Shown: positions 1 through 10,895 of the stretch, in pieces
Layout: every line of letters begins with the position of its first letter
How positions within the stretch are numbered: position 1 is the stretch's first letter
NCBI GenBank assembly: GCA_036186865.1
Contig: AP025066.1
Coordinates: 14,290,504 to 14,354,503 of the forward strand
Direction: 5' to 3'
Source: Eustoma russellianum
Taxonomy: Eukaryota; Streptophyta; Magnoliopsida; Gentianales; Gentianaceae
DNA length: 64,000 bases
Program-made: the position numbers and the translations under genes
Notes under the pieces: generated by a model
What the model saw: only the letters and a program-made list of their open reading frames with translations
Database searches by the model: none
What the model was told of the DNA's origin: nothing

Positions 1-1152
1 ATGCATGAAGATTTTACTTTCATAATGCAACACAATGTACGCATGCTCACATCCTAGAAGTGGTGTTTGAAATGAAGTATTGAACAAGTGCTTCTTCCTA
101 GTATGTTTAATTTCCATAATCATTGAAAGGTCATGTTTCTTATGCATGTAAACAACACTCAAGGGGAACACACAAATGTCATATGATGTGGCGTGATTTT
201 GTGACAAAAGTGGCGTAATTCGGGCTTTAAGAAACATACCTTGAAGCCTTGAATCAGGTTCTGAACCAGTTGAGATAAACTCTTCCTTGTCAAAGAAAGC
301 AGTTTCATACTCATGATTAATCGTAAGATTGTTATATACAATGTGATTTGAATGTAATTCAGGTATTTCAAATAACGTGAAATCACGTTCATCACATTCA
401 AATAAGGGATTGCTAAAAACATGCCATTCATGCTTTTCTAAGTTATCATGCTTAAGTGTACTATCAAACTCACTTGAGAGCTCACTTAAGATATCACTCG
501 AATCATTTATGCCATATGAATTAGTAGACAATGAATTACTTATGCATGGAAATTCACGAAAGAAATCAGAATATGTATCATCTACTTCATGGTTAACAAT
601 GTTAACGTCTTTTAATTCATCACATAGGGTAGAAGAATCAACAACTAATTTATGAAAATCTGAATTGGCTACATGCAATGCAAGCTCAACTACTTCATTA
701 TTGGTATGGATGTTAATTTCACTAGGAGTAAGATTAGAATCATGCAAATTTTCAGTTTCTTTAGCTTGTAATGCAAGTACCCAAGATTCCAATGTTAACT
801 TCATTTCCTCTCATTTCCTTTGTTCTTTTTCTTTTAGGTATGATTGCCTTGTTTCAAAAGCCAATAGTTTTTCACAACCATCAGCAAGAGCAAACAAATG
901 ATCAAGATGTCTAAATCTAACGTTAGGTAAACGTTTAATTATTTTCTTGTTTAGTCCGGTAATAAATCTAATCATTGTTAGATTTTTGTTTTCCTTAACA
1001 TTTGCAAGACATAAATGATCTAATAACTCATTGTGGTAATCATAAACAGAAAGATCATCCTGTGGAAGAGATTGTTCCCTTGGAACTTCTTGTCTCCACC
1101 CAAAGGTCCTGAGTTTGTTCATGGTTGTACATACGCCTGTAAAGATTTTCAT
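1..1152 (-). pseudogene. E0 gag-like open frame, one internal stop, runs off left edge
   Basis: From 1152 downward the frame encodes a core resembling plant Ty3/gypsy Gag: SVYDYHNEL, then LTMIRFITGLNKKI, then RHLDHLFALADGCEKL. This aligns with SVDEYFKEL / ATMARFLGGLNREI / DLDSMVHKAQRIE of E6 Gag. A TGA at 811-813 follows residue 113. Beyond it the same frame stays open for 270 codons to base 1, so the break is a single nonsense codon. The extension is acidic and Ser/Asn/His-rich, and I see no CCHC zinc knuckle in it; its C-terminal part (ATSYDICVFPLSVVY) is not a domain I recognise. The true start is uncertain: the frame is open a little upstream of 1152, to a TAA near 1210. Function beyond the Gag core is unknown. 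Confidence 0.6.
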
Positions 1153-2562
1153 ACTCTTACCTAGGGCAGAGTACTCCCCGAATGGTTGGAATAGACTTGG
1201 TAAACCATAAAATTAAAACAACAAAGAACACAAGATACCAAAAACAAATAGTCCGAACAGGTAAATGGAAATAGAAATTTATGCGCTTGTCTAACTTTCT
1301 TTTCTCTCTCTTACCACCTTGTTTCTTGATCAAGGCTAATAAATGTCAAAGAGAGCAATAAAGATAGGTGAATGCCAAGTCTCTTACAATATAGCTGATA
1401 CCGAAATGTAATGCACAGTTTTTATCCAAACTTGTCCAAACCAATCCAACACGCGACGGACCAAAACCGGCTGTTTTGACGCATATTGGCGTCAAAATGA
1501 CACTGAAATCAGTCCCAAACAGCTGCTGATTTGCAGCTAAAACAGTCCCTAAAACGCGATAAAATCACTCCGAAATGGTCCGGTTTCCTCCCAACTTGTT
1601 GTTGTACCAATGCAGCAAATTCCAGCACCTAAAACACCTTAAAAACAGTAAAAAAAACAGCTCCAAAACAGCAGAAAATCAACAATTAATCCGGGTATCA
1701 AAACTCTCAACTTGCACCAAAAAGATTATCAAATCTCACCAAAATAGACTCCAACAATTAGGACACCAACTTGAACAATTTAACTACGATTATAAGAAGA
1801 AATGAAACCAAAAATAATGTAAAAGGCTCAAAGAAAGACTAGGGGTTGCCGTGGGCATCTATAGTCAATTTTGATCCTATGCATTTAAAATCACAAAATG
1901 GCTCAAATGCATACAAAAATCAAATATTCAAGTAGATAGCAATGTGTATAGGTCAGATTATTGGTGTAAAAGTATGGGTGGGGCATATTTTGGTAAGTTT
2001 CGCAAGAATACGCAATATGGCCAAAATGGTGCAATAAAAGTCCAACACTTTTCCTTTTTCTTTTGCTTTTTTTCCTTAACTTTTCTGCTCTTTTCCTGTC
2101 TTTTTTCTCTGTTTTTAGATTCTAGAATTTTTTTTTAATTTTTTCAGGGCAAAATCGTAATTTTATACTTTTATCCTAAAAAATTCTGTTTTCAGACAGA
2201 AAGCAGAATTTAACTCAGTGATTAGTGTGGTACCTTCAATTTCAATAAACACCCTCCAATTAGTGGGAAATTGTCCAAAGCAAAATTAGGGTTAGGAAAA
2301 TTAGGGTTCTTTGGCTGAATTGAGGATTTTTTTTTGGAAATTGAATTGGGAGTTTTGATTTGAAGGTCAATTGGGGTTGTTTATGAGGTGTTTAGATGAT
2401 TTTGGAGTGCTGATGAATTTCGACCTGGGGGTGGTTCGGCCAGTATGGGGGGGTTAAGGTGCGTCTAGTAGGGGCGGCAGAAATTTTTTTTTGTCAAAAT
2501 GGGCAGAATGCTAAAATTTAATACTTGAACAAAGATCAATCTACGGCATCAGTCAAAATATG
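1153..2562 (-). other. E0 leader, part downstream of the E1 insertion
   Basis: Non-coding stretch with no supported gene. On the minus strand it shares order and short blocks with the E6 leader (E6 about 53725-53815). It contains T-rich tracts (2040-2140, 2320-2340) and ends at the E1 target site AAGTC (2563-2567). Short open frames here have no recognisable similarity. Confidence 0.5.
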
Positions 2563-2567
2563 AAGTC
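2563..2567. repeat. E1 left target-site duplication (AAGTC)
   Basis: AAGTC directly precedes TGTTGAGA of the left LTR and is repeated exactly after the right LTR at 13441-13445. This defines the E1 insertion. Confidence 0.95.
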
Positions 2568-2669
2568 TGTTGAGAAATATGTTTGGATAATTTTCAAAGT
2601 CATTATTTTAAATGGTAAATACTTAAAAATATCATACTTGATGATTAAAAGTTGAAAAAGTTGAAAAGT

Positions 2670-2930
2670 TGACATCGATCTCTCAGGTTGTTGCACTTCG
2701 ATCGATCAATGTACTTCAATCCCTCACATCGATCGATCCATGTAAGGCAGTGAAAGTTCAAGACCTTACGGTGAGACATCGATCTCTAAACCTAGGACAC
2801 ATTGATCGATCGATGTATACATCGACCCTTCACTTAGATCGATCCATGTATGTCAAAGACAAACTCTGAAACTTACTGTGAGACATCGATCTCTGAAGTT
2901 AAGGCATTTCGATCGATCGATGTTTAGGGT
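2670..2930. repeat. GATCGATC palindrome-rich block in E1 5' LTR (U3)
   Basis: Repeated variants of CATCGATCGATCGATGT and CATCGATCTCT separated by roughly 20-40 bases. The block lies 100-360 bp from the LTR start and more than 1 kb upstream of the TATA box, so in U3. The equivalent block in the 3' LTR is about 11000-11240. Confidence 0.85.
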
Positions 2931-4044
2931 TTTTAGAAATATTTTTTCTAAAATGTGATAAAGTGGTTGTTTTCACATGTATATGATTTATACATGTTCA
3001 TTATGTGAATATTATGTGTTTTTGGTGATTTCAAATGTATTGTGACTAATGTGGCTAGGAAGTTTCTACAATTTACCAAAAAGAGAAAAATTGGTATTTT
3101 GCGTTTTGTAGGAACAAGATATGGTGAAAATAATTCAAGGACATATTCTTATCTTATTCATCATGATAAATGTGTTATAATATTTATTTTTGACCATCAG
3201 GGTTATTTCTGGAGTTTTCTCTCAGCAGGGGCACTTTGGTCATTTTATCCCTGAGGATTTTTTTGGTATTCTCACTCAAGGAATCTCTTGAGCATATTAT
3301 TATCATCATTCTAGAGTTGAGTTATTATTATCTTGAAGATTATTTGGTGGTTCTTTATCTTATTCTCTCAAATGATGATATTATTGACTGTAGCGGGATA
3401 TGTGACGGGTTGTGATGTCACATTCTATCTTTTTTCTTGAAGACCTTATTTTATATGTTATTGGAGGATATTATTCATCATATTTCAGAGATTTTAAAGG
3501 TGCTAGAGTTTTGGAGATGATCATAACATACGAGAAGAAATAGTTGGAATTTTCATGTTACATGTTGGCATAATCGTGTCAACTATTATTGTTGATTTCT
3601 TCTCCAAAAATCTGAGTTGATAATACATATACGCAAGCCTCCAAATGTGTATTAACAGGTGAAAATGATGGTGTACTTATTTTATGGCTTGGTGACAAGT
3701 GGACCAACCAAAAAGAAGCTAGTTGGCGAAAATTGCCAACTAGGACATGTTTGAAATGCAGCCAATGGCTACAAGGTAAAAAAGCTGATTTGGTCAAATT
3801 TTTTAAGCCTCGCATGCCTATTCTTTTGGTAAAAATCTGAGAGGATTGTGGAGTTGTTATCCCACTACATTATCTTGAACATTTTCAAGACAAAATATAG
3901 TGGAAAAATCGGATCCAAGGTGAACCAATTATGTTGCTTCATTTTGCCATGTGTACAAGGCCAACCTATGATGTGAAGACACTTAAGCTTGATGATGAAG
4001 ATAGTGACACATGTGCATTCTTATCTCCAAGGCTCAATTCACAC

Positions 4045-4052
4045 TATAAATA
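4045..4052 (+). promoter_or_regulatory. Candidate TATA box of E1 5' LTR (TATAAATA)
   Basis: TATAAATA followed by GGAGGCAATG. It is conserved at 12349-12356 in the 3' LTR. Its position in the LTR fits a U3 promoter, with transcription expected about 30 bp downstream. Confidence 0.6.
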
Positions 4053-5143
4053 GGAGGCAATGATGAAGAAGATGAAACACACTTGAAGCTCACTTGAAAG
4101 CATTTGTTGATTTGTCTAGCTATCATCTTCTTGTTGTTGTTCTTGTTTCATTCCTTGTAGCAAAGGTGTTCTTGTTGTATTTTTTGACCTACAAGCTTCT
4201 TGAGCTTCATTTGTAAGATTGATTAGCCAATTCTATAAGACTACATCAATAGGTGGTAGAGGTGTTGCAACTACGTGTTGCATAGAAGGTGTTCATCCAA
4301 GTCTTGAATAGGGTTGGTGTATAACCCAAGGATCAAGCTTGGTTTTTGTTGTAAGTTGATTCATACCATAGTGAAATCCAAGGAAAGGCGTTCCTTGGGA
4401 CTGGAGTAGGTCACATTGACCGAACAGGATAAATCCTCGGTGTTCTTGACTTGTTACTACCTTTATGTTTTCTGCCCGTTTTTCACTGCAGTTTTCACAC
4501 AATTTCTCACATTTTGGAAAAATAGCTAAACACATTCAAAATTCGTGATTTTTGATGGAGATATACTTCACACTGTTAGCTTTTATTTGCAACAAGAATC
4601 ACTTGATTTGAGCAAAGGAAAGTTAGCCTTTCAGTCTTTTCAATATAACTGCTCCAATCTAGCTGCAATCTGACCAGTTTTGAGAAAACTTGAATTCTGT
4701 TTTAATCAAGAATTATTCAAGGTTAGGCCTTTTGGAAACATCATCTAGACATCCTAAGGAGTGTTTTGACATAAAGAGCAACCTTTTTGGTTGAGTATTC
4801 AAAGAGAAACACATTTTTCAATTTTAGCAACATTCTGTCTAATTCTGTCCAGATTGACCATCTGAATCTTTTTATTTCTTTGAAGAGTCAAACGATCTTA
4901 TTTTTATCTGAGGTTTGGATAGAGTCTTGTCAACACATTGAAGTTAAGTTCTGGAAATTTTCATAGTTTTTGGAGTAGTATTTACTGATTTGTGAATTTT
5001 TCAAAAACAGGTTCTAAATCTGAGGCGGTCTGAGATTTTGTTTTCAAAAGGGTTTTTATCAAGGGTAGTAGTGTAATTTCTGCTAACCACTATTCACCCC
5101 TCCCCCTCTAGTGGTGTTTATTGCAGGTGCACGGTCCAACAAA

Positions 5144-5155
5144 TAGTATCAGAGC
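5144..5155 (+). other. E1 primer-binding site
   Basis: TAGTATCAGAGC, two bases after the 5' LTR. It differs by one base from TGGTATCAGAGC, the complement of the 3' end of plant initiator Met-tRNA and the usual copia primer. Confidence 0.85.
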
Positions 5156-5263
5156 GAGGTCTACACAACTCAAAGAAGCAAGATTCAACACCATACGTAC
5201 AACACAAGGCCAAGAAACAATAACTCTTTGTAGCCTGCTAATCTCAGATTAAAGGTACATACA

Positions 5264-7387
5264 ATGGCCATAGTCTCTCACAAAGGTGAGTTGGAAGCTA
5301 TGTCCACACAACGCCCTCCTCTTTTTGATGGAAATAATTTCGTTCATTGGAAACTTAGAATGAGGCTATTCTTAATGGCTATAGACATCGATTTATGGTC
5401 TATAGTTGAAGATGGGCCGTACATTCCAATGAAAATTGTACAAGTTAGTGGAGTCACACAAAAGGTTGAAAAATATAAAAGTGAATGGGCATCGGAAGAT
5501 AAAAAGAAAATATCCATGAATGCTAAAGCTACGCAATTACTTTTGAATGGACTTACAACTTCTGAAGCAGGATATGTGTCAAATTGCACAAGTGCACACG
5601 ATATGTGAAAATCACTTGTATTAAAGCATGAAGGTACAAGCGGTGTAAAAGAATCAAAAATAAACATGCTTATGACTGAATTAGAATCTTTCAAATTGTT
5701 GCCGAACGAATCCATAACATCTATGGAATTGAGAATTACTAATATTTTCAATGCCCTTGAAGCTTTAGGAAAATCATTCACCAACAACGAGAAGGTGCAA
5801 AAGGTGCTGCGAAGCCTTCCTGCTGAATGGGATCCTCAGGCCACGGCAATTGAAGAAACAAAGTCAATCTCTAAGATGGATGAATTAATTGGTTCACTTA
5901 GAGTATACAAGGTAAAACTAAACCAATGGAAGTATGAGTCATCTAAGTCATCCGGTAAGTATATAGCTTTCAAAACAAGTGAAACGCATACAAACAATGA
6001 TGATAGTAATAGTGATACTGAATTAGACGATGACTTGATATTGATAACTAGAAAACTTAGAAAGTTTTATAAACATCCTAATAAGAATAGACAACGATCA
6101 TCTCTTCTTCTTTTTCTCAACCTAAGAAAAATAACTCTAACAACAACAAATGGTATAATAAAGAGTTAAAGTGCTACGAATGCGGTAAAAAAGGACATAT
6201 TTCCTATGATTGTCCGACAAAGAAAAACGCCAACAACAATAATAATAATAGTAACAATAAACAAGAAAAGGAGACGCAAAAATCAAAGGCAAAGGAGACC
6301 AAGCCAAGGAAAGGCAAACGAGCAATGAAGGTGAGTACATGGAGAGACTCATCCGACTCAGAATCCGACACTGAGGAAGCTCAAGTCTGCTTTGTATCCA
6401 ACGATATAAGTTCTTCTTCTGATGATGATTCTGATAGTGACATGACATTTGATGAAATGTATGAAGAACTTTTAAGAATGCATGCTCAATGTAAGAGGCT
6501 ATCTAAAGAAAAGAAAAAACTAATTGAAGAAAACGACAAGTTGAAAACGTCCAACTTAGAGTTTTCTGATCAATTAGAATCTTTTAAACAAGAGTCTACT
6601 AATACTCTTGATTCTTTAGAGATTAAAATTGAATCATATAGGAAAAATGAACATACACTAAAAACTGAAAATAGCATGTTGAAATCTAAGGTAGAAAGTT
6701 GTGAAAATGACATAGTACAGTACAACTTAAATCTTCCAAACTTACCTTAGAAAAAATGTTAAAACAATTTAAATCTGGTGCAAATATGTTAGATACACTT
6801 ATATCATCACAAAAATATGGACATGAAAAAACTGGATTAGGATATAAAGAAGAAGATGACAAAGTAGATAAAAAGACTAAGTTTGTCTCATCTAGTACAA
6901 AAATGCCATATAATACAACGAAATCAACTTTTCCTACTGCATCTTCTTCTACTTCTTCTTCTGTTTATTCTAAGGCAAAAATACAACCTGCACCCATAAA
7001 AGCACATACATATCAACGTACAACTAGGCAGAACTTTACACCTAGACAACCTAGAAATTATGCCTATATGTATATGAATGCAACTAGACATAATAAAATG
7101 CATCCAACTTATTATGAACCTAATTATAGGCAACGCTCAATAAGTCTTATAGAAATGCATATGAACATACATATGTAGCACCATATAAGAAACAAAATCA
7201 TATGCCTTACATAAGCTATCAAAATCGGCTACAACATAGTACATATAAACCAAGGTACAACATGTATAACAATGCATTTTCATTTAAGTGGAATGTATAT
7301 GCTAATCCTCCTCATTTTTCCAATTATAACTATGCTAAAAATGTGCCAAAAAGGTACATCCAAGTTTGGATACCAAAGGGTATATAA
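5264..7387 (+). pseudogene. gag: E1 gag, broken (SIRE-type Gag with CCHC zinc knuckle)
   Basis: Starts MAIVSHKGELEAMSTQRPPLFDGNNF, a typical copia Gag N-terminus. TGA at 5606-5608 replaces a Trp codon; the frame resumes to about 6100, where a 1-base shift occurs. The CCHC knuckle (CYECGKKGHISYDC) is at 6172-6213, followed by an Asp/Ser-rich acidic stretch (6340-6450) and a probable coiled coil (about 6460-6730, EEL/KKLIEENDKL pattern). More frameshifts occur near 6730, between 7140 and 7202, and between 7387 and 7501. Gag would form the cytoplasmic virus-like particle and package RNA; this copy cannot make a full-length product. Confidence 0.85.
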
Positions 7388-7497
7388 ACAAGGATGGTGC
7401 CCCTAACATTCAAGGACACAAATAAAGGGTATCTAAAACTGTGTCTCCATTGTAAGAAAATCGTAAGGAATGCAAGGAGGCAAAGTCAAAGCATCTA

Positions 7498-8854
7498 AAA
7501 ACTAAATGGTTTTTAGATAGCGGATGTTCACAGCATATGACGGAGAACCCCAAACTATTCACCGAGTTAGAACACATAAATAATGGAGGAAAGGTAACAT
7601 TCGGTGACAACAACAAAGGACAAGTTGTTGGAAAAGAAACAATTGGGGACCCTAACACATTTCAAATATGAAATGTGTTGTTAGCAAGTAATCTTTCTTA
7701 TAATTTATTAAGTATTTCTAGACTTATAGATTACAGACATAATGTTTCTTTTCTTCCAAATTCTTGTGATATAATAAATGAAAAAGGAGAAATTGTTTTA
7801 AAAGGAAATATGGATGGTAACATTTACACTCTTACCTTAGATAATTTGTTAGATGCTAAAGTTAAGTGTTTAATATCACATGACTTAAATGTGAATTTAT
7901 GGCATAGAAGATTAGGCCATATAGGAATTTCAGCCATTAAGAAATTATCTAAGAAGAATTTATTTAGAGGAATGCCTAAGTTAGACTTAGATAATTTTCA
8001 ACTATGTGAAACATGTATTAAAAGAAAACACATTAAAGAAACATTAAAACCGAAACATGAAGTGAGTACTAGTCATGTACTAGAATTGCTTGCTTCACTT
8101 AGACTTATTTGGTCCAAGTAGGACAAGAAGTCTAGGTGGACACTACTATGTGTGTGTCATAGTAGATGATTACTCACGCTACACATGGACATTGTTCTTA
8201 ACACAAAGACGATACTCTATTGGCAATCGAAACTCTTATTAAGCATTTCAAAAACATTTACGAAGAAAATGTTAAACGAATTAGAAGTGATAGATGTGAA
8301 GAATTTAAAAACAAAAATATAATCACTTTTTGTGAATTACATGGAATTAAACACAAATTCTCACCACCTAGAACACCACAACTCAATGGAGTTGTTGAAC
8401 GTAAAAATAGAACAATTCAAGAAGTTGCTAGAACAATGCTATGTGAAAATAAATTACCAAGATATTTATGGGCTGAAGCTGTAAGTAGTGCTTGTTATAT
8501 AATAAATAGGCTTCTATTAGAAAGAAATTAAATAAAACACCTTATGAATTGTTAAGCAATAGACAACCTAAGATAGATTATGTTAGAGTATTTGGATGTA
8601 AGTGTTTTATGTGGAACACTAAGGATAATCTAGACAAGTTTGAACAAAAGTCTATTGAATGTATATTTGTTGGTTATTCAACTAACTCAAGAGCATATAG
8701 GTGTTATAATCCTGCATCTAGAAAAATAATTGTATCTATACATGTGAAATTCAATGAAAATGCATGCCTTGAAGTTAGTGATAAAACTCAACATAAACAT
8801 GAGAATAATGTTGAAATATGTTTGATGATGATGATGTATTACTTGAGCCTGTAA
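7498..8854 (+). pseudogene. pol: E1 pol, protease and integrase part, broken
   Basis: Protease active site FLDSGCSQHMT with the catalytic Asp codon at 7516-7518. An in-frame TGA at 7669-7671 follows. The GAG-pre-integrase zinc domain (LWHRRLGHIG ... CETCIKRK) is at about 7895-8025. A frameshift near 8090 cuts HLDLFGP, which holds the first integrase Asp; another near 8200 follows CVIVDDYSRYTW. The second Asp is in IRSDRCEEF, where the usual Gly is Cys, and the third acidic residue is in NGVVERKNRT, at about 8385-8415. Frameshifts near 8515 and 8815 follow. Domain order PR-INT-RT marks copia. Confidence 0.85.
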
Positions 8855-10118
8855 TTGATCATCTAGAACCGACTCCCCTTGAACAAGATATGCATAAACC
8901 CTTAGATGAAATAAATGAAGAAACTTTGCAATTAAAAGATAATACAACTAATGATCCAATTACATACGATAGTGTTCATACAAATGAAACATTTGAATAA
9001 GATGAGGGTGAACCTAGTCAACCTAGGAATTGGTGGCACCCTAGAGAATTAATCATTGGGGATCCAAGTGTTGGGGTTAGAACACGTAGAAATATAAGTC
9101 AACCTGAAGGACATAGCTTAATCTCAAAATTAGAACCTAAGAATGTAAAGGAAGCCTTAGGTGATATATCTTGGGTAGATGCCATGCATGAAGAATTCAA
9201 CCAATTTACAAGGAACAACGTGTGGGCTTTAGTACCTAAACCCGAAAATAAGTCTATAATAGGAACGAAATGGGTGTTTAGGAATAAAATGGATGAACAA
9301 GGAAACATCACACGAAATAAGACTAGGCTAGTCGCACAAGGGTATAATCAACAAGAAGGGATATATTGTGAAGAAACCTTTGCACCCGTTGCACGGCTAG
9401 AAGCAATTAGATTGTTACTTGCTATTGCAAGTCTAAGCGACATCAAACTCTTTCAAATGGATGTCAATAATGCGTTCTTGAATGGATACATCCAAGAAGA
9501 GGTGTTTGTCAAACAACCCCCCGGATTGGAAAATCCAAAGAATCCTAACCATGTTTACAAGCTTAAGAAAGCTCTATATGGCTAAAACAAGCTCCAAGAG
9601 CTTGGTATGATAGATTGGAAAATTTTCTTATTGCAAATAATTATTAAATGGGGACCATTGACAACACATTATTCCTAAGAAGAAAAGATAATGACCTATT
9701 AATAGTTCAAATATATGTAGACGATATAATCTTTGGTTCAACCAACCCTACCTTAGTAAAAGACTTCGAAGAGTGTATGAAGTCAAAGCTTGAAATGTCA
9801 ATGGTAGGAGAGTTGAATTATTTCTTAGGACTTCAAATCAAACAAACCCCTCAAGGCATTCACATGAGCCAACTTAAGTATGTCAATGATATGATTAAGA
9901 AGTTTGGCTTTGAAGAGTTGAAACCAACACTTACCCCCATGAGTGTTAGCACCAAACTAGATAAGGATGAAAATGGAAAACCTTTTGATGACACATTTTA
10001 TAGGTCTATGATTGGATCACTGTTATACATAACTACATCAAGACCTGACATCATGTTTAGTGTGTGTATGTGTGCTAGGTTTCAATATTGTCCTAGTTAT
10101 CACATTACAATGCGGTGA
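8818..10118 (+). pseudogene. pol: E1 pol, reverse transcriptase part, broken
   Basis: The linker region carries a TAA at 8998-9000, then the frame continues into the RT: WVFRNKMDEQGNITRNKTRLVA, QMDVNNAFLNG (first catalytic Asp region), and, after a frameshift at about 9583 following KKALYG, the YVDD active site (IYVDDIIFGS, near 9715-9745). A stop in WYDRLENFLIANNY* lies just before 9650. The SIRE-lineage motif KSKLEMSMVGELNYFLG is at about 9780-9830. The frame ends early at 10118 from a shift near 10090. Confidence 0.85.
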
Positions 10119-10666
10119 AAAAGATCTTTAGATATCTTAAAAACACACGTCACTTAGGACTTTGGTATGATGAAAATGCTAAGTTGGAATTATATGCATA
10201 TAGTGATGCTGATTATGGCGGTTGTAAATTAGATAGAAAATCCACTAGCGATACGTGTTAATTCATAGGAACCAACTTGATCTCTTGGTTTTCTAAAAAG
10301 CAAGCTAGTGTAGCTCTTTCTACCACTGAAGCCGAGTATATAGCCTTGAGTTTGTGTACTACCCAAACACTTTGGCTTAAACAACAACTTAGTGATTTTG
10401 GCATTAAAATGAATAAGATTCCAATTTTCTGTGATAGCACAAGTGCGACCAATCTTTCACGGAATCCGGTACTTCATTCTAAGGCCAAACACATTGAGGT
10501 ACGATATCACTTCTTTCGAGATCATGTTCAAAATGAGGATATAGTTATAAACCATATAAGAACTGATCACCAAATAGCTGATATCTTCACCAAACCCCTT
10601 AATCAAGCCAATTTTGAAAACTTACAAGCCAAGTTAGGTATGATGAATTACGATACCATTGCATAG
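10119..10666 (+). pseudogene. pol: E1 pol, RNase H part, broken
   Basis: AYSDADYGGC (first Asp), STTEAEYIAL (Glu) and CDSTSA (second Asp) are visible, and the tail IRTDHQIADIFTKPLN gives the last acidic residue. A TAA at 10259-10261 interrupts the segment. The end at 10666 fits a copia Pol C-terminus, about 230 bp before the 3' LTR. Confidence 0.85.
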
Positions 10667-10701
10667 TTCTATCTTTTGCATGATTTGCAAATTGGAGCAT
10701 A

Positions 10702-10716
10702 GGTTAAGGGGGAGAG
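10702..10716 (+). other. Extra purine tract downstream of E1 pol
   Basis: GGTTAAGGGGGAGAG, about 180 bp before the true PPT. Additional PPT-like tracts also occur downstream of pol in E4 (31427-31550). Confidence 0.45.
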
Positions 10717-10882
10717 TATAATTTGAGGGGAAGCACATTAATACATGAGAATTGATGAAAACAATTGGTACAAATTTGATGAAACAATTAGTAATTGGTG
10801 AGGTATTTTAGTAGATTTATGATAAACAATTGGTAAAGAGTTGTGACATTAAAATCATGTTAGGTTTTTTCGAAAATCATCC

Positions 10883-10895
10883 AAAAGGGGGAGAA
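10883..10895 (+). other. E1 polypurine tract
   Basis: AAAAGGGGGAGAA immediately precedes the TG of the 3' LTR, the expected site of plus-strand priming. Confidence 0.9.

Larger units (their letters stand above)
2568..5141 (+). repeat. E1 5' LTR
   Basis: 2574 bp, TG...CA termini, matching 10896-13440 over its whole length with numerous scattered substitutions and small indels. It contains a GATCGATC-rich block (about 2670-2930) in the upstream part and a TATA box at 4045-4052. No coding function is inferred; open frames of 70-80 codons inside it occur in both copies only because the LTR is duplicated. Confidence 0.95.

Noticed and set aside
1575..2138. Small plus-strand frames at 1575-1805 and 1944-2138
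   Set aside because: They lie in the E0 leader antisense; low-complexity Lys- or Phe-rich translations.
2669..2869. Short frames over the GATCGATC blocks (also 21212-21472 and 27195-27455)
   Set aside because: Translation is an artefact of the simple repeat (IDRSM-like words).
3579..3815. 78-codon minus-strand frame in both E1 LTRs (also 11873-12109)
   Set aside because: Conserved only because the LTR is duplicated; no recognisable protein and frame differences at the end.
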